From: Phycisphaerae bacterium
GTDB lineage: Bacteria > Planctomycetota > Phycisphaerae > JAJVII01
Assembly: GCA_022072085.1 (NCBI GenBank)
Contig: JAJVII010000034.1
Span: 48,406 to 112,405 of the forward strand
DNA: 64,000 nt
Reading direction: 5' to 3'
The position numbers and the translations under genes were made by a program. The notes under the pieces are model-generated. The model saw nothing but the letters and a program-made list of their open reading frames with translations, did no database searches and had not been told where the DNA came from. Positions 34,556 to 43,779 of the stretch are shown here, piece after piece (position 1 is the first letter of the stretch; each line of letters opens with the position of its first letter).

Positions 34556-36800
34556 CCCACGCAAGCTGCGGCCGGCCGACCTCCTGCGGCTGGTCAACTC
34601 GGCCGGGCGCGGCAGCGTCGTGACCGAGTTCCAGCTGCGCCGCCACCGCAACCAGGCGGGGTACACCATCGGCGATGCGCGGACGGTGGACCTGTTCCGC
34701 TACGCCGCATGGCTGACGCTGGAGTACTTCAAGCCGAAGGCCGAGCCGCTGACCTACGAGGAGCAGAAGGCACGCCAGGCCGAGCGCAACGCCGAAGCCG
34801 TCCGCGCCGCCCAGGACATCGGCGAGATTCCCGCCGTCGTCGATCCTGATCGCAAGGCGCGGTGCGAGGCGTCGTTCCGGGAGTTCTGCGAGACGTACTT
34901 CCCGGAGGTGTTCTACTTCCCGTGGTCCGACGATCACCTGCGGGTGATCGACAAGATCGAGAAGGCCGTTCGCACTGGCGGGCTGTTCGCGATGGCCATG
35001 CCGCGCGGCAGCGGTAAGACGGTGCTGTGCCAGACGGCGGTGTTGTGGTCAGCGCTGATCGGTGCGACGCCATTCGTCTGCCTGATCGCCGCCAGCGCCG
35101 AGCGCGCACGCGACCTGCTGGAGAACATCAAGATATGGCTGGAGACCAACCCGCTCCTGCAGGCGGACTTCCCCGAAGTGACGTACCCGATCCAGTGCCT
35201 CGAACGGATCACCAACCGGCAGAAGGGCCAGAAGTACAAGGGCGAACCGACGCGCATCGACTGGGCATCGGATCGGATCGTGTTGCCGACCATCGCGGGA
35301 TCGAAAGCGTCGGGCGTCGTCATCTCCAGCAGCGGCATGAAGGGCAGCGACATTCGCGGACAGAACTACGCCCGCGCCGATGGGCAGGTCGTGCGTCCGC
35401 AGTTGGTGATGGTCGATGACCCGCAGACGACCGAATCGGCGTGGTCGCCATCGCAGTCGCAGCGGCGCGAGGCGATCCTGGCCGGCGACGTGCTGGGCAT
35501 GGCCGGCCCGGGCAAGAAGATCGCCGGGCTGATGGCCTGCACCGTGATCCGTCCGGCGGACATGGCCGACAACATCCTCGACCGCGAGAAGCACCCCGAG
35601 TGGCAAGGCGAACGGACGAAGATGGTCTACGCCTTCCCCTCGAGCGAAAAGCTCTGGGCGAAGTACGCTGAACTGCGGGCCGATTCGCTTCGCAACGACG
35701 GTGATGGCAGTGAAGCGACCGAGTTCTACGTCGCCAACCGCGAGGCGATGGACAAAGGCGCGGTGATTGCCTGGCCGCAGCGGTTCAACGAGGACGAGGT
35801 CAGCGCGATCCAGCACGCGATGAACCTGCGGTATCGCGACGAGGCAGCGTTCTTCGCCGAGTACCAGAACGAGCCCATCGTCGAAGAGATCGGCGAGGAA
35901 ATGCTGACCGCCGAGCAGATTGCCGCCAAGCTCAACGGCTATCGCCCTGGCGAGATTCCGATCGGCTGCAACCACCTGACGATGTTCATCGACGTGCAGC
36001 AGAAGGTGCTATTCTGGATGCTCTGCGCCTGGGAGGACAACTTCACCGGCACCATCGTGGACTACGGCGCGTGGCCCGAGCAGAAGCGGGCATACTTCAC
36101 TCTACGGGATGTCCATTCCACGCTGGGTCGCGCGACGCCCGGTGCTGGACTCGAAGGCCAGATCTTCGGCGGGCTGGAGAAGCTGACGGCCGAGAAGCTC
36201 TCGCGAGCCTACCGACGCGAGGACGGCGCGGAGATGCGGATCGACCGTTGCCTGGTGGACGCCAACTGGGGCCAATCCACCGATGTGGTCTACCAGTTCT
36301 GCCGCCAGAGCAGCTTCGCGGGCATCCTGCTGCCCAGCCACGGCAAGTATGTCGGCGCGTCCAGCGTGCCCTTCAGCGAGTACAAGCGCAAGCGCGGCGA
36401 CCGTGTCGGCCTGCACTGGCGCATCCCGAACACCATCGGTCGCCGCCAGGTGCGGCACGCCCTGATCGACACGAACTACTGGAAGACCTTCGTCCACGCC
36501 CGCCTGGCCGTGGCCATGGGCGATCCCGGCTGTCTGTCGCTGTTCGGGCGGGATGGCAAGGCCCACCGTCTGCTGGCTGACCATCTCACAGCCGAGTACC
36601 GCGTCAAGACCGTCGCCCGCGACCGGACCGTCGACGAATGGAAACTGCGCGCCACACGCCCGGACAACCACTGGCTCGACTGCCTGGTCGGCTGTGCGGT
36701 GGCCGCGTCGATCCAGGGCGCGGCGCTGCCTGGCGTCGCGGATGGGCCTGCGCGGCCGAGGCAGCGCATCAAACTCTCGGAACTGCAGCGGAGTCGCTGA
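34539..36800 (+). CDS. Phage terminase large subunit (GpA-like)
   Basis: 753 residues from GTG 34539. ATPase: Walker A M-P-R-G-S-G-K-T near 153 and Walker B L-V-M-V-D-D-P near 290. The nuclease domain has F-I-D-V-Q near 485, V-D-A-N-W-G near 571 and D-N-H-W-L-D near 709, the acidic trio of the RNase H-like fold in GpA-type terminases. Cleaves and pumps DNA into preformed capsids. Residues 1-110 are an extra helical region, possibly a fused DNA-recognition part. Longer than most GpA proteins (about 600). Confidence 0.9.
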   Translation: MAAAINPRKLRPADLLRLVNSAGRGSVVTEFQLRRHRNQAGYTIGDARTVDLFRYAAWLTLEYFKPKAEPLTYEEQKARQAERNAEAVRAAQDIGEIPAVVDPDRKARCEASFREFCETYFPEVFYFPWSDDHLRVIDKIEKAVRTGGLFAMAMPRGSGKTVLCQTAVLWSALIGATPFVCLIAASAERARDLLENIKIWLETNPLLQADFPEVTYPIQCLERITNRQKGQKYKGEPTRIDWASDRIVLPTIAGSKASGVVISSSGMKGSDIRGQNYARADGQVVRPQLVMVDDPQTTESAWSPSQSQRREAILAGDVLGMAGPGKKIAGLMACTVIRPADMADNILDREKHPEWQGERTKMVYAFPSSEKLWAKYAELRADSLRNDGDGSEATEFYVANREAMDKGAVIAWPQRFNEDEVSAIQHAMNLRYRDEAAFFAEYQNEPIVEEIGEEMLTAEQIAAKLNGYRPGEIPIGCNHLTMFIDVQQKVLFWMLCAWEDNFTGTIVDYGAWPEQKRAYFTLRDVHSTLGRATPGAGLEGQIFGGLEKLTAEKLSRAYRREDGAEMRIDRCLVDANWGQSTDVVYQFCRQSSFAGILLPSHGKYVGASSVPFSEYKRKRGDRVGLHWRIPNTIGRRQVRHALIDTNYWKTFVHARLAVAMGDPGCLSLFGRDGKAHRLLADHLTAEYRVKTVARDRTVDEWKLRATRPDNHWLDCLVGCAVAASIQGAALPGVADGPARPRQRIKLSELQRSR

Positions 36801-36802
36801 CC

Positions 36803-36982
36803 ATGAACCAGACTGCCATATCAAAGCCAACCGCGACACCGCATGTGGGCCTGGTTTGCCGGTACTGCGGCTGTCGCCACTTCCATACCGTTTACACGCG
36901 CCGGCGCAACGATGGGATCATCCGGCGGAAGCGCTGCCGCAATTGCGGCCAGGCGATCACCACCCGCGAGAAAATGGTCTGA
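36803..36982 (+). CDS. Small zinc-ribbon protein
   Basis: 59 residues with C-R-Y-C-G-C and C-R-N-C-G-Q, two CxxC knuckles separated by a basic linker rich in Arg, an NrdR- or phage-regulator-like zinc ribbon. Starts 2 nt after the terminase stop. Probably binds nucleic acid; in phages such proteins can be late regulators. No further assignment. Confidence 0.65.
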   Translation: MNQTAISKPTATPHVGLVCRYCGCRHFHTVYTRRRNDGIIRRKRCRNCGQAITTREKMV

Positions 36983-37084
36983 GATACCACATCTGGCACG
37001 ATCTTCCCGAAACACGTCATTGGGCGGCGAACATTCGGTCTGAGCGGGTAATCACTTCATGACGGGCGCGGTGCCCGAACGGTG

Positions 37085-37288
37085 ATGCCCATGACCGACC
37101 CCCTCGACAACTCGATCAAGACCAACGCCGAAGGCCCGGCCAAGGCCAGCGGCGACTCCGGCAGCGTCGAGCAGCACAAGCTCTCCGAGCAGATTGCCGC
37201 CGACAAGTACCTGGAGTCCAAGAAGGCCAGCCGCGCCAAAGGTCTGGGGATCAAGCTCGCGAAGATCTCGCCGGGAGGGACCGTCTGA
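37085..37288 (+). CDS. Small polar protein before the portal gene
   Basis: About 67 residues, Lys/Ala/Ser-rich and probably extended or helical, ending I-S-P-G-G-T-V. Three start options (GTG 37082, ATG 37085, ATG 37091), none with a clear ribosome site. The stop overlaps the portal ATG (TGATG), so it is translationally coupled to the portal. Small proteins at this position are common in lambda-like head operons. Confidence 0.55.
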   Translation: MPMTDPLDNSIKTNAEGPAKASGDSGSVEQHKLSEQIAADKYLESKKASRAKGLGIKLAKISPGGTV

Positions 37289-38730
37289 TGTGGCCGTTCC
37301 GCAAGACCAGGAAGGCTTCCTCTCAAGGCCGATCCCTCCCGGCCGTGGTCCGTGCCCGCTACGACGCGGCGCAGACCACGGCTGAGAACGCCAGGCACTG
37401 GGCGATGGCCGATGCGCTGTCGGCCGATGAGGCCGCGTCGCCTGACGTTCGCCGCAAGCTCCGCCAGCGCAGCCGCTACGAGGTGGCGAACAACTCCTAC
37501 GCCAAAGGCATCGTGCTGACCATCGCCAACGACTGCATCGGCACCGGCCCGCGATTGCAGCTTCTCAGCGACGATGCCGAGACTAACCGCCGTGTGGAGG
37601 CGGCATTCGCCGCGTGGGCCGAAGCGGTCAACCTGGCCGAGAAGCTCCGCACGATGCGGATGGCCAAGAGCACCGACGGCGAAGCCTTCGCCGTGCTGAC
37701 GGCCAATCCGATGATCGACTCGGCCGTGATGCTGGACGTGCATTTGGTCGAAGCTGACCGCGTGGCGTCGCCGGCCATGGCGCTGCTGCCGCCGGTCAGT
37801 GACATCGACGGCATCATGCTCGACGCCTGGGGCAACCCGCAGACCTACACCATCTTGCGTCAACATCCCGGCGACCTGGCCGCGTGGAAGACGCAGTACG
37901 ACCTGGTGCCCGCCGACGCGGTGGTCCACTGGTTCCGGGCCGACCGACCCGGTCAGCATCGGGGCATCCCGGAGATCACGCCCGCGCTGCCGCTGTTCGC
38001 TCAGCTGCGGCGCTACACGCTGGCTGTGATCGCTGCCGCCGAAACCGCCGCCGACTTCGCGGCCGTGCTGTTCACGGACTCGCCCGCCAACGGTGAAGCG
38101 CAGGCGCTCGAACCGATGGACGTGGTCGAGCTTGAGAAGCGCATGGCCACGGTGCTGCCGGATGGATGGCGTTTGGGGCAGGTCGAAGCGCAGCAACCGG
38201 CCACCGGCTATGGCGAGTTCAAGCGGGAGATTCTCAACGAGATCGCCCGCTGCCTGAACCTGCCGTACAACATCGCCGCCTGCAATTCGTCGGGCTACAA
38301 CTACGCCTCCGGTCGCCTCGACCACCAGACCTACTACAAGTCGATCCGCGTGGAACAGGCTCATCTGGCGGAAGCCGTGCTCGACCGCATCTTCGCCGCC
38401 TGGATCGACGAAGCCATGCTGACCTCGGAGCTGTCCTCACTTCGCTCAATGCGAAGTGTGCCGCACCAGTGGTTCTTCGACGGCACCGAGCACGTTGACC
38501 CGGCGAAAGAAGCCAACGCCCAGGCGACGCGCCTTTCCAGCAACACCACCACGCTGGCCATCGAATACGCCCGCCAGGGCCGCGATTGGGAAACCGAACT
38601 CCGCCAGCGCGCCAAGGAACGTGCGCTGATGACCGAGTTGGGACTGACCAGCGCCCCGGTAGCACCGCAACCCACGGAAGACGAAGACGAGGAGGTCGAC
38701 ACGGATGTCGAGCAAGACCAGGCAGCCTGA
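37288..38730 (+). CDS. Phage portal protein (lambda gpB family)
   Basis: 480 residues. The A-K-G-I-V-L-T-I-A-N-D-C-I-G-T-G-P-R-L region near 70, D-G-E-A-F-A near 130 and the C-terminal E-I-A-R-C-L-N-L-P-Y-N-I-A-A-C-N segment near 325 match lambda-type portals. Forms the dodecameric ring through which terminase packages DNA. The acidic C-terminus overlaps the start of the protease-capsid gene by 26 nt. Confidence 0.9.
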   Translation: MWPFRKTRKASSQGRSLPAVVRARYDAAQTTAENARHWAMADALSADEAASPDVRRKLRQRSRYEVANNSYAKGIVLTIANDCIGTGPRLQLLSDDAETNRRVEAAFAAWAEAVNLAEKLRTMRMAKSTDGEAFAVLTANPMIDSAVMLDVHLVEADRVASPAMALLPPVSDIDGIMLDAWGNPQTYTILRQHPGDLAAWKTQYDLVPADAVVHWFRADRPGQHRGIPEITPALPLFAQLRRYTLAVIAAAETAADFAAVLFTDSPANGEAQALEPMDVVELEKRMATVLPDGWRLGQVEAQQPATGYGEFKREILNEIARCLNLPYNIAACNSSGYNYASGRLDHQTYYKSIRVEQAHLAEAVLDRIFAAWIDEAMLTSELSSLRSMRSVPHQWFFDGTEHVDPAKEANAQATRLSSNTTTLAIEYARQGRDWETELRQRAKERALMTELGLTSAPVAPQPTEDEDEEVDTDVEQDQAA

Positions 38731-40786
38731 GCTTTCGGAGTACATCAGCTTCCGATGCCCGCTGACCGTCGAGGCGGCGGACGATCCTGAGAAGAAGATG
38801 CCGCGCTTTCGCATGGTCGCCTACACCGGCGGCGTGATGCGAATCACCGGCTTCCCGCACCCGGTTGTCGTCGACCTCGAGGGCCTGGCCATCGACCGCC
38901 AGGACATCCCCGTCCGCCTCGACCACAACCCGCGTCAGGGCGTGGGCCACACGCAGCGCGTCCTGGTCGAAAACGGCCAGGTCATCGCCGAGGGCCTGAT
39001 CAGCCGCGACACCTCGTGGGCGCGCGACGTCGCCAAGAGCGGCGTCAACGGCTTCCCCTGGCAGGCGAGCATCGGCGCTGCCGTCGTGGACGCCGAGTTC
39101 GTACCCAACGGCCAGCGCATCACCGTCAACGGACGGACCTTCGACGGGCCGCTGCACGTGGTCCGCAAGGCCGTCCTCAAGGAAATCTCGTTCGTCGACA
39201 GCGGCGCGGATGCCGCCACGTCGGCGCGTATCGCAGCCACCAGCAAGGAGACCCGTTCCATGGATGAGAACACCAACACCACTGCCCAGGACGACGCCCA
39301 GCAGGATGCGGGGCAGACCGATGGCAACACCCAAGCCGCCGACGCCGCCGGAAGCGCAACCGACGCGCCCACCCGCACCGACCCCAAGTCCGCGACGCAG
39401 GAGCCGACCGCGCCGAAGTCGCAGGCCCAGACTCCCGGCACCGTCAATGCGTCCGCCGCCGACACTTCCGGGGGCGACCCGGTGACCGACATGCGCCGCC
39501 GCATGGCCGCCGAGACCCGGCGCGTCGAGGCGATCCGCAAGGTCTGCGCCGGCAAGCATCCCGACCTCGAGGCCAAGGCCATCGAGGAGGGCTGGGACGA
39601 GAGTCGCACCGAACTGCACGTGCTTCGCGCCTCGCGCCCGCAGGTGCCGGCCGTCGCCTCCCAGCCCCGCAACACCAGCCCGCAGGTCTTCGAGGCCGTG
39701 GCGCTGATGGCGTCGGGCCTGCCCAACAGCCGGATCGAGGCCGTCTATGACGAGCCGATCCTCGAAGCCGCCGACAAGCTGCGCGGCGTGGGCATCCAGG
39801 AGTTCTGCGAACTCGCCAGTGGCCAGCGGCTGCCGCGCTTCCGGCGCGATGCGTCCGGCTGGCTCCAGGCCGCGTTCAGCACGACTTCGCTGCCGGGCAT
39901 CCTCAGCAACATCGCCAACAAGATGTTGCTCGAGGGCTACAACTACGTCGAGGACGCCTGGCGGAGCATCGCGAAGATCGCGTCGGTCAACGACTTCAAG
40001 GAACACACCCGCTACCGGATGACCGGCAGCTTCCAGTTCCAGCAGGTCGGTCCCGACGGCGAGCTCAAGCATGGCCAGCTGGGCGAGCAGCAGTTCGGTC
40101 AGAAGGCCGACACCCACGGGATCATGTTCGCCCTGACGCGTCAGATGATCATCAACGATGACATGGGCGCGTTCACGGACATCCCGCGCCAGATCGGCAT
40201 GGGCGCGGCCGAGGCCATCGCCGACGCCGTCTGGGGACTGTGGCTTTCCAATCCGGTGCAGTCCGACGGCAAGGCGTTCTTCCACGCCGACCACAAGAAC
40301 TACGCCGAGGGCGCGGATACCGCGCTCAGCGTGGACGGTCTGACCGACGCGGAGGTCACCTTCGGCAAGCAGGTCAAGCCCAACGGCAAGCCGCTGGGTA
40401 TTCGCGCCAGCACGCTGCTGGTGCCGACGGCCCTGAAGGTACCGGCCGAGATGCTCATGAAGAGCATCCAGCTCAATGAGACCACCACCGCCAACAAGGC
40501 CAAGCCCTCGGCCAACCCGCACGTGGGCAAGTTCGACGTGGTCTCCAGCGTGTACCTGTCCAACCCGACCTTCGCCGGGGCCTCGGACAAGGCCTGGTAC
40601 CTGCTGGCCGACCCCAACCGCCTGCCAGCCATCGAGGTCGCGTTCCTCAACGGCGTGGACCGGCCGACCGTCGAGAAGACCGACGCCGACTTCAACACGC
40701 TCGGCGTGATGTTCCGGGGCTTCATCGACTTCGGCGTCCGTGAGCAGGACCACCGTGGCGCTCTGAAGATGAAGGGCGAGGCGTAA
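38705..40786 (+). CDS. Prohead protease-major capsid protein fusion
   Basis: 693 residues. The N-terminal part (about 1-185) resembles an HK97-type prohead protease (V-R-L-D-H-N-P, then I-S-F-V-D-S-G-A-D). A low-complexity Thr/Ala/Asp/Gln linker (about 185-260) could be the scaffold or delta domain. The C-terminal part (about 330-693) is a Mu gpT-like major capsid protein (L-T-R-Q-M-I-I-N-D-D-M-G-A-F, G-V-R-E-Q-D at the end). Self-processing would release mature capsid subunits. Such fusions are known in some Mu/HK97-like phages. Confidence 0.85.
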   Translation: MSSKTRQPELSEYISFRCPLTVEAADDPEKKMPRFRMVAYTGGVMRITGFPHPVVVDLEGLAIDRQDIPVRLDHNPRQGVGHTQRVLVENGQVIAEGLISRDTSWARDVAKSGVNGFPWQASIGAAVVDAEFVPNGQRITVNGRTFDGPLHVVRKAVLKEISFVDSGADAATSARIAATSKETRSMDENTNTTAQDDAQQDAGQTDGNTQAADAAGSATDAPTRTDPKSATQEPTAPKSQAQTPGTVNASAADTSGGDPVTDMRRRMAAETRRVEAIRKVCAGKHPDLEAKAIEEGWDESRTELHVLRASRPQVPAVASQPRNTSPQVFEAVALMASGLPNSRIEAVYDEPILEAADKLRGVGIQEFCELASGQRLPRFRRDASGWLQAAFSTTSLPGILSNIANKMLLEGYNYVEDAWRSIAKIASVNDFKEHTRYRMTGSFQFQQVGPDGELKHGQLGEQQFGQKADTHGIMFALTRQMIINDDMGAFTDIPRQIGMGAAEAIADAVWGLWLSNPVQSDGKAFFHADHKNYAEGADTALSVDGLTDAEVTFGKQVKPNGKPLGIRASTLLVPTALKVPAEMLMKSIQLNETTTANKAKPSANPHVGKFDVVSSVYLSNPTFAGASDKAWYLLADPNRLPAIEVAFLNGVDRPTVEKTDADFNTLGVMFRGFIDFGVREQDHRGALKMKGEA

Positions 40787-40842
40787 GCTTCGCCCCTCGT
40801 CTGAGTGCATGACTTCCTTCAACCATCAAGGAGCAACGACTC

Positions 40843-41184
40843 ATGGCAACCGCAACTTTCGTGCATGACGGCAAGAGCATCGACTACACGCCCGGCGCTG
40901 ACGTGAGCGCCGGGGACGTGGTCGTCCAAGGCGACCTGATTGGTATCGCCAAGCTGGACATCGCTTCGGGCGTGCTCGGCGCGCTGGCTGTAACCGGCGT
41001 GTTCGACGTGCCCAAGACGGCCGGCGTCGGCGAGGCCATCGCCGCCGGGGTCAAGGTCTACTGGGACGTCGCCGACGGCGTCGCCAAGGAAGACGCCGAG
41101 GCCGGCGCGAACAAGTACCTCGGCAAGACGGTCGCCGCCGCCGGGGATGACGACACCACTGTCCGCGTCCGCCTGGAGCAGTAA
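40843..41184 (+). CDS. DUF2190-family capsid decoration protein
   Basis: 113 residues, all beta, with paired V-V-V-Q-G-D-L-I-G-I-A and G-V-K-V-Y-W-D motifs typical of DUF2190 proteins, which sit next to capsid genes and act as cement or head-fibre bases. ATG 40843 has AAGGAG upstream. Directly after the capsid gene, as expected. Confidence 0.8.
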   Translation: MATATFVHDGKSIDYTPGADVSAGDVVVQGDLIGIAKLDIASGVLGALAVTGVFDVPKTAGVGEAIAAGVKVYWDVADGVAKEDAEAGANKYLGKTVAAAGDDDTTVRVRLEQ

Positions 41185-41187
41185 CCC

Positions 41188-41541
41188 GTGGCCGACCTTC
41201 TCCGCCAAGGCTCGCAGTGGCTGGAGCAGATGCGCACAGCGCACTGCTCCAGCCCTGTCGAGTACCGCCGTCCGCCGGATGCCGTGACGGTCAACGCGAC
41301 CTACGGCAAAACGGATGTCGAACTGGCGGACGAGTCGGGCCTGACGGTCCGGTCGCACGTCTGGGACTTCATGATCCTGGCCGACGCACTCGGCCTCGAG
41401 CCGGAGCCAGGCGACGTGATCGCGGCCGACGGGCGGAGATACGAGGTCATGAACCTCGGCGGTGAGGGCTGCTGGCGATGGAGCGATCCATACCGCACGA
41501 CCTACCGCATTCACACCAAGGACATCGGAGCGGACACGTGA
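41188..41541 (+). CDS. Probable head-completion/connector protein
   Basis: 117 residues starting with GTG 41188, 3 nt after the DUF2190 stop. Sequence such as L-G-L-E-P-E-P-G-D-V-I-A-A-D-G-R-R-Y-E-V and Y-R-I-H-T-K resembles small beta-barrel head-tail joining proteins of lambdoid phages. It overlaps the next gene (GTGA). Assignment is from shape and context. Confidence 0.55.
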   Translation: MADLLRQGSQWLEQMRTAHCSSPVEYRRPPDAVTVNATYGKTDVELADESGLTVRSHVWDFMILADALGLEPEPGDVIAADGRRYEVMNLGGEGCWRWSDPYRTTYRIHTKDIGADT

Positions 41542-41765
41542 GCGAGTGCAGCCAGTTCGAGCAGTGCCAGAACCACTTCGAATCGATCCACCGGAAGTTG
41601 GACCGACTGGACGAGGCGGTTCGCGGCAACGGCAGGCCCGGTATCCAGCTTCGGCTGGACCGCCTGGAGCAGGACGCCAAACGGCAGTCCAAGCTCACCT
41701 GGCTGATCATCGGCGCGGCCATCGCGGCGCTGGCCTCCGGGCTGGTCGCCTGGATGGCCGGATAA
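41538..41765 (+). CDS. Small coiled-coil plus transmembrane protein (holin-like)
   Basis: 75 residues from GTG 41538, which overlaps the preceding stop. Residues about 8-48 are a coiled coil (F-E-S-I-H-R-K-L-D-R-L-D-E-A-V), residues about 53-74 one transmembrane helix. This matches haemolysin XhlA-like or holin-accessory proteins, but no lysin gene is nearby. It could instead anchor something to the membrane. Confidence 0.55.
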   Translation: MSECSQFEQCQNHFESIHRKLDRLDEAVRGNGRPGIQLRLDRLEQDAKRQSKLTWLIIGAAIAALASGLVAWMAG

Positions 41766-41778
41766 GGAGAACATGCAG

Positions 41779-42141
41779 ATGGCGAAACGCTGGATCAACT
41801 CGATGGACGTGGAGGTCGGTGCGAACGGAGCGCCTCTGTTCGACCTGGCCGGCTGCACCACCATCGCCGGTGGCACGAAGACGGTTCCTTCCACGTCCAC
41901 GCCGCAGCCGCTCGTGGCGACGGCCACGCCGTGTCGGTTTGTCTGGGTCGGCGCTCGCGTGGACGCCTACGGCAATCCGCTCAACAGCCGCCCGTGCTTC
42001 GTGGGCGACTCGGCCAACCAGAACGTGCCGGTGATGCCCAGCAACTACGAGGGCGTCGTGATCCGCATCGATGACGCCAGCAAGCTGTACGTCAGGGTCG
42101 GCATCAACAACCAGGGCGTCGTGTACCGCGTCTTCGCGTAA
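41779..42141 (+). CDS. Phage structural protein of unknown function
   Basis: About 120 residues, beta-rich, with C-R-F-V-W-V-G-A-R-V-D-A-Y-G-N-P near the middle, resembling small virion proteins. ATG 41779 is favoured because the AGGAG at 41765-41769 is 9 nt away; the ATG at 41773 is too close. It lies between the holin-like and the spike-like genes. Not recognised as a tail protein. Confidence 0.5.
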   Translation: MAKRWINSMDVEVGANGAPLFDLAGCTTIAGGTKTVPSTSTPQPLVATATPCRFVWVGARVDAYGNPLNSRPCFVGDSANQNVPVMPSNYEGVVIRIDDASKLYVRVGINNQGVVYRVFA

Positions 42142-42161
42142 GGCCCTTCTGAGAAAGAACC

Positions 42162-42899
42162 ATGGCGACGATCACTTCCGCACAAACCGGCTGGTGGGGA
42201 GACCCGGCGACCTGGGTCGGCGGCGTCGTGCCCGACATGAGCGTCGACGACGCTGTGGTTGCCGGCGGTCACGCTGTCCTCATCGAGCCGGAGTCCTACA
42301 TCGTCCTCGTCGATGGCCAGAACCTGACCGTCGAGAACGGAGGCGTACTTGTCGTTATCGGTGGGTTGGAGGTCTTCTACTACGGCTCGCTTTTCCTGGA
42401 CGGTGATCTGATCATTGTCTCCGGCGGGTACGTCAGCCTCTATTACGACGGCAGCGCCGATATCAACAGCGGAGCCGTGGTCACCGTCGATGGCTCGTTC
42501 GACCTGTACTACTACGCTTACCTAAACGTCTACGGCGAAGTCACCGTGGACTCGGACGCTTACCTCACCGCCTACTACGACGGATACATCTACGTCTCGG
42601 GTGGGAACGTCACTGTCCATGGCTACCTGGACATGGACGACTACGGCTACATGGACCTGGACGGCGGAACGCTCACCGTCGAGAGCGGCGGCGTCGCCAA
42701 CATCGGTGGATACGTCCAGTGCTATTACTACGGCAGCATCTACATCTACGGCGAACTGACCGTCACCTCGTCTGGCTACATCGAGGCCGTCTACTCCTCG
42801 GAGATCAGCTGCGAATCGTCCGGCCTACTGACCGTGGACGGGTATTGCCACTGGGTAGCGACAGATTGCCCACTCGTAGCGTTTCGCCATGCGCTGTGA
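42162..42899 (+). CDS. Tyr-rich repeat protein with G8-like start, probable capsid spike or adhesin
   Basis: 245 residues. The start (T-W-V-G-G-V-V-P-D, then D-A-V-V-A-G-G-H-A-V) resembles a G8 domain. Residues about 60-235 hold seven or so repeats of 20-30 residues, each with Y-Y, G, x-I-Y-V or L-T-V and G-x-L, which would stack as a parallel beta helix with a tyrosine ladder. No signal peptide, so a virion-attached adsorption or decoration protein is likely. The last 25 codons overlap a convergent gene and the C-terminal W-V-A-T-D-C-P-L differs in style, so the gene may have been cut by a later insertion. Confidence 0.65.
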   Translation: MATITSAQTGWWGDPATWVGGVVPDMSVDDAVVAGGHAVLIEPESYIVLVDGQNLTVENGGVLVVIGGLEVFYYGSLFLDGDLIIVSGGYVSLYYDGSADINSGAVVTVDGSFDLYYYAYLNVYGEVTVDSDAYLTAYYDGYIYVSGGNVTVHGYLDMDDYGYMDLDGGTLTVESGGVANIGGYVQCYYYGSIYIYGELTVTSSGYIEAVYSSEISCESSGLLTVDGYCHWVATDCPLVAFRHAL

Positions 42900-43592
42900 C
42901 AGATCTTCACCCTCCTCAGGGGCCAGGAGCCCCCATGCAACGGCATTGTCGAGATCACGTCGCTCGTTCGAGTACGCCACCTGAAGGATAATTGCCGCTT
43001 GGAGCGCCTCTCGCTCCGCGTCAACGCTGTAGCCCTCAACCAAGTAGCGGGACTGAAGTTGCTTCAGTATGGCACTTGTCATGATGCCCGTGCTTGGCAT
43101 TAGCCGGTCCTTCTCCAGGTCGGCTAGGTAGATCATGCAGGCGACCCCTCCAAGAGCAAACCCGGCAGTCACATCGTGCTCAAGGCTCTCGGAGTGCAGT
43201 TCATTGAACGCCTGCCGCAGGTCGTCGAGGTCCGCGATCGGGATCGGGACTGTCAGGATGTTCTGTGGTTCACCAAACGGCCTCAAAGGTTTTGCAGAGC
43301 AATCAGGATGCCAAGTGAACAGATACGTCGGAGGGCGGTCCAATCTGAAGTTCCAATGTATCGCGGTCGGCCGGAGCTCAGCGCCTGCTGAGCATATGGC
43401 TTTCGCAATGGCTGCCCTGTGCGACGACATCTCCTTCAGATGCCGATCGACACAGACGCGCAGTTGCTGATTGGCAAGGTCAACCGTCACATGGGAAACA
43501 GCCTCGTGCGCTTGACGACCAGCCTCGCTGAGTGGTCCAGCTAGCTCATCCTGCAGTTCCTGTCGCCAGGTCGAAGAGCGATATCTCGGCAT
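42825..43592 (-). CDS. Hypothetical cargo protein
   Basis: 255 residues, soluble, mixed alpha/beta, no signal peptide, no motif recognised. The N-terminal half has V-C-V-D-R-H-L-K and L-T-V-P-I-P-I-A-D-L-D-D-L; the C-terminal half is helical (A-L-Q-A-A-I-I-L-Q-V). Codon choice looks less GC-biased than in the capsid genes. Its 3' end overlaps the spike gene by 75 nt in convergent orientation. No Shine-Dalgarno is seen before ATG 43592. Probably accessory cargo of the element. Confidence 0.5.
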   Translation of the reverse strand: MPRYRSSTWRQELQDELAGPLSEAGRQAHEAVSHVTVDLANQQLRVCVDRHLKEMSSHRAAIAKAICSAGAELRPTAIHWNFRLDRPPTYLFTWHPDCSAKPLRPFGEPQNILTVPIPIADLDDLRQAFNELHSESLEHDVTAGFALGGVACMIYLADLEKDRLMPSTGIMTSAILKQLQSRYLVEGYSVDAEREALQAAIILQVAYSNERRDLDNAVAWGLLAPEEGEDLSQRMAKRYEWAICRYPVAIPVHGQ

Positions 43593-43779
43593 TCATGCAC
43601 CGCCATGGCCTGCAGCCTGCACGCTGGCAGATCGAGGAATGTGATTGGTGTTGACCAGCGATCCATCGGGACGCATAATCATGCCACGGCCCGCTGTGGC
43701 AACTGCCGATCATAGGCTACGCACGCATGACCGCTGACGCAAGGGTTTCCAGCGATGCCGCGCTGCTCGGAGCGTGCCG

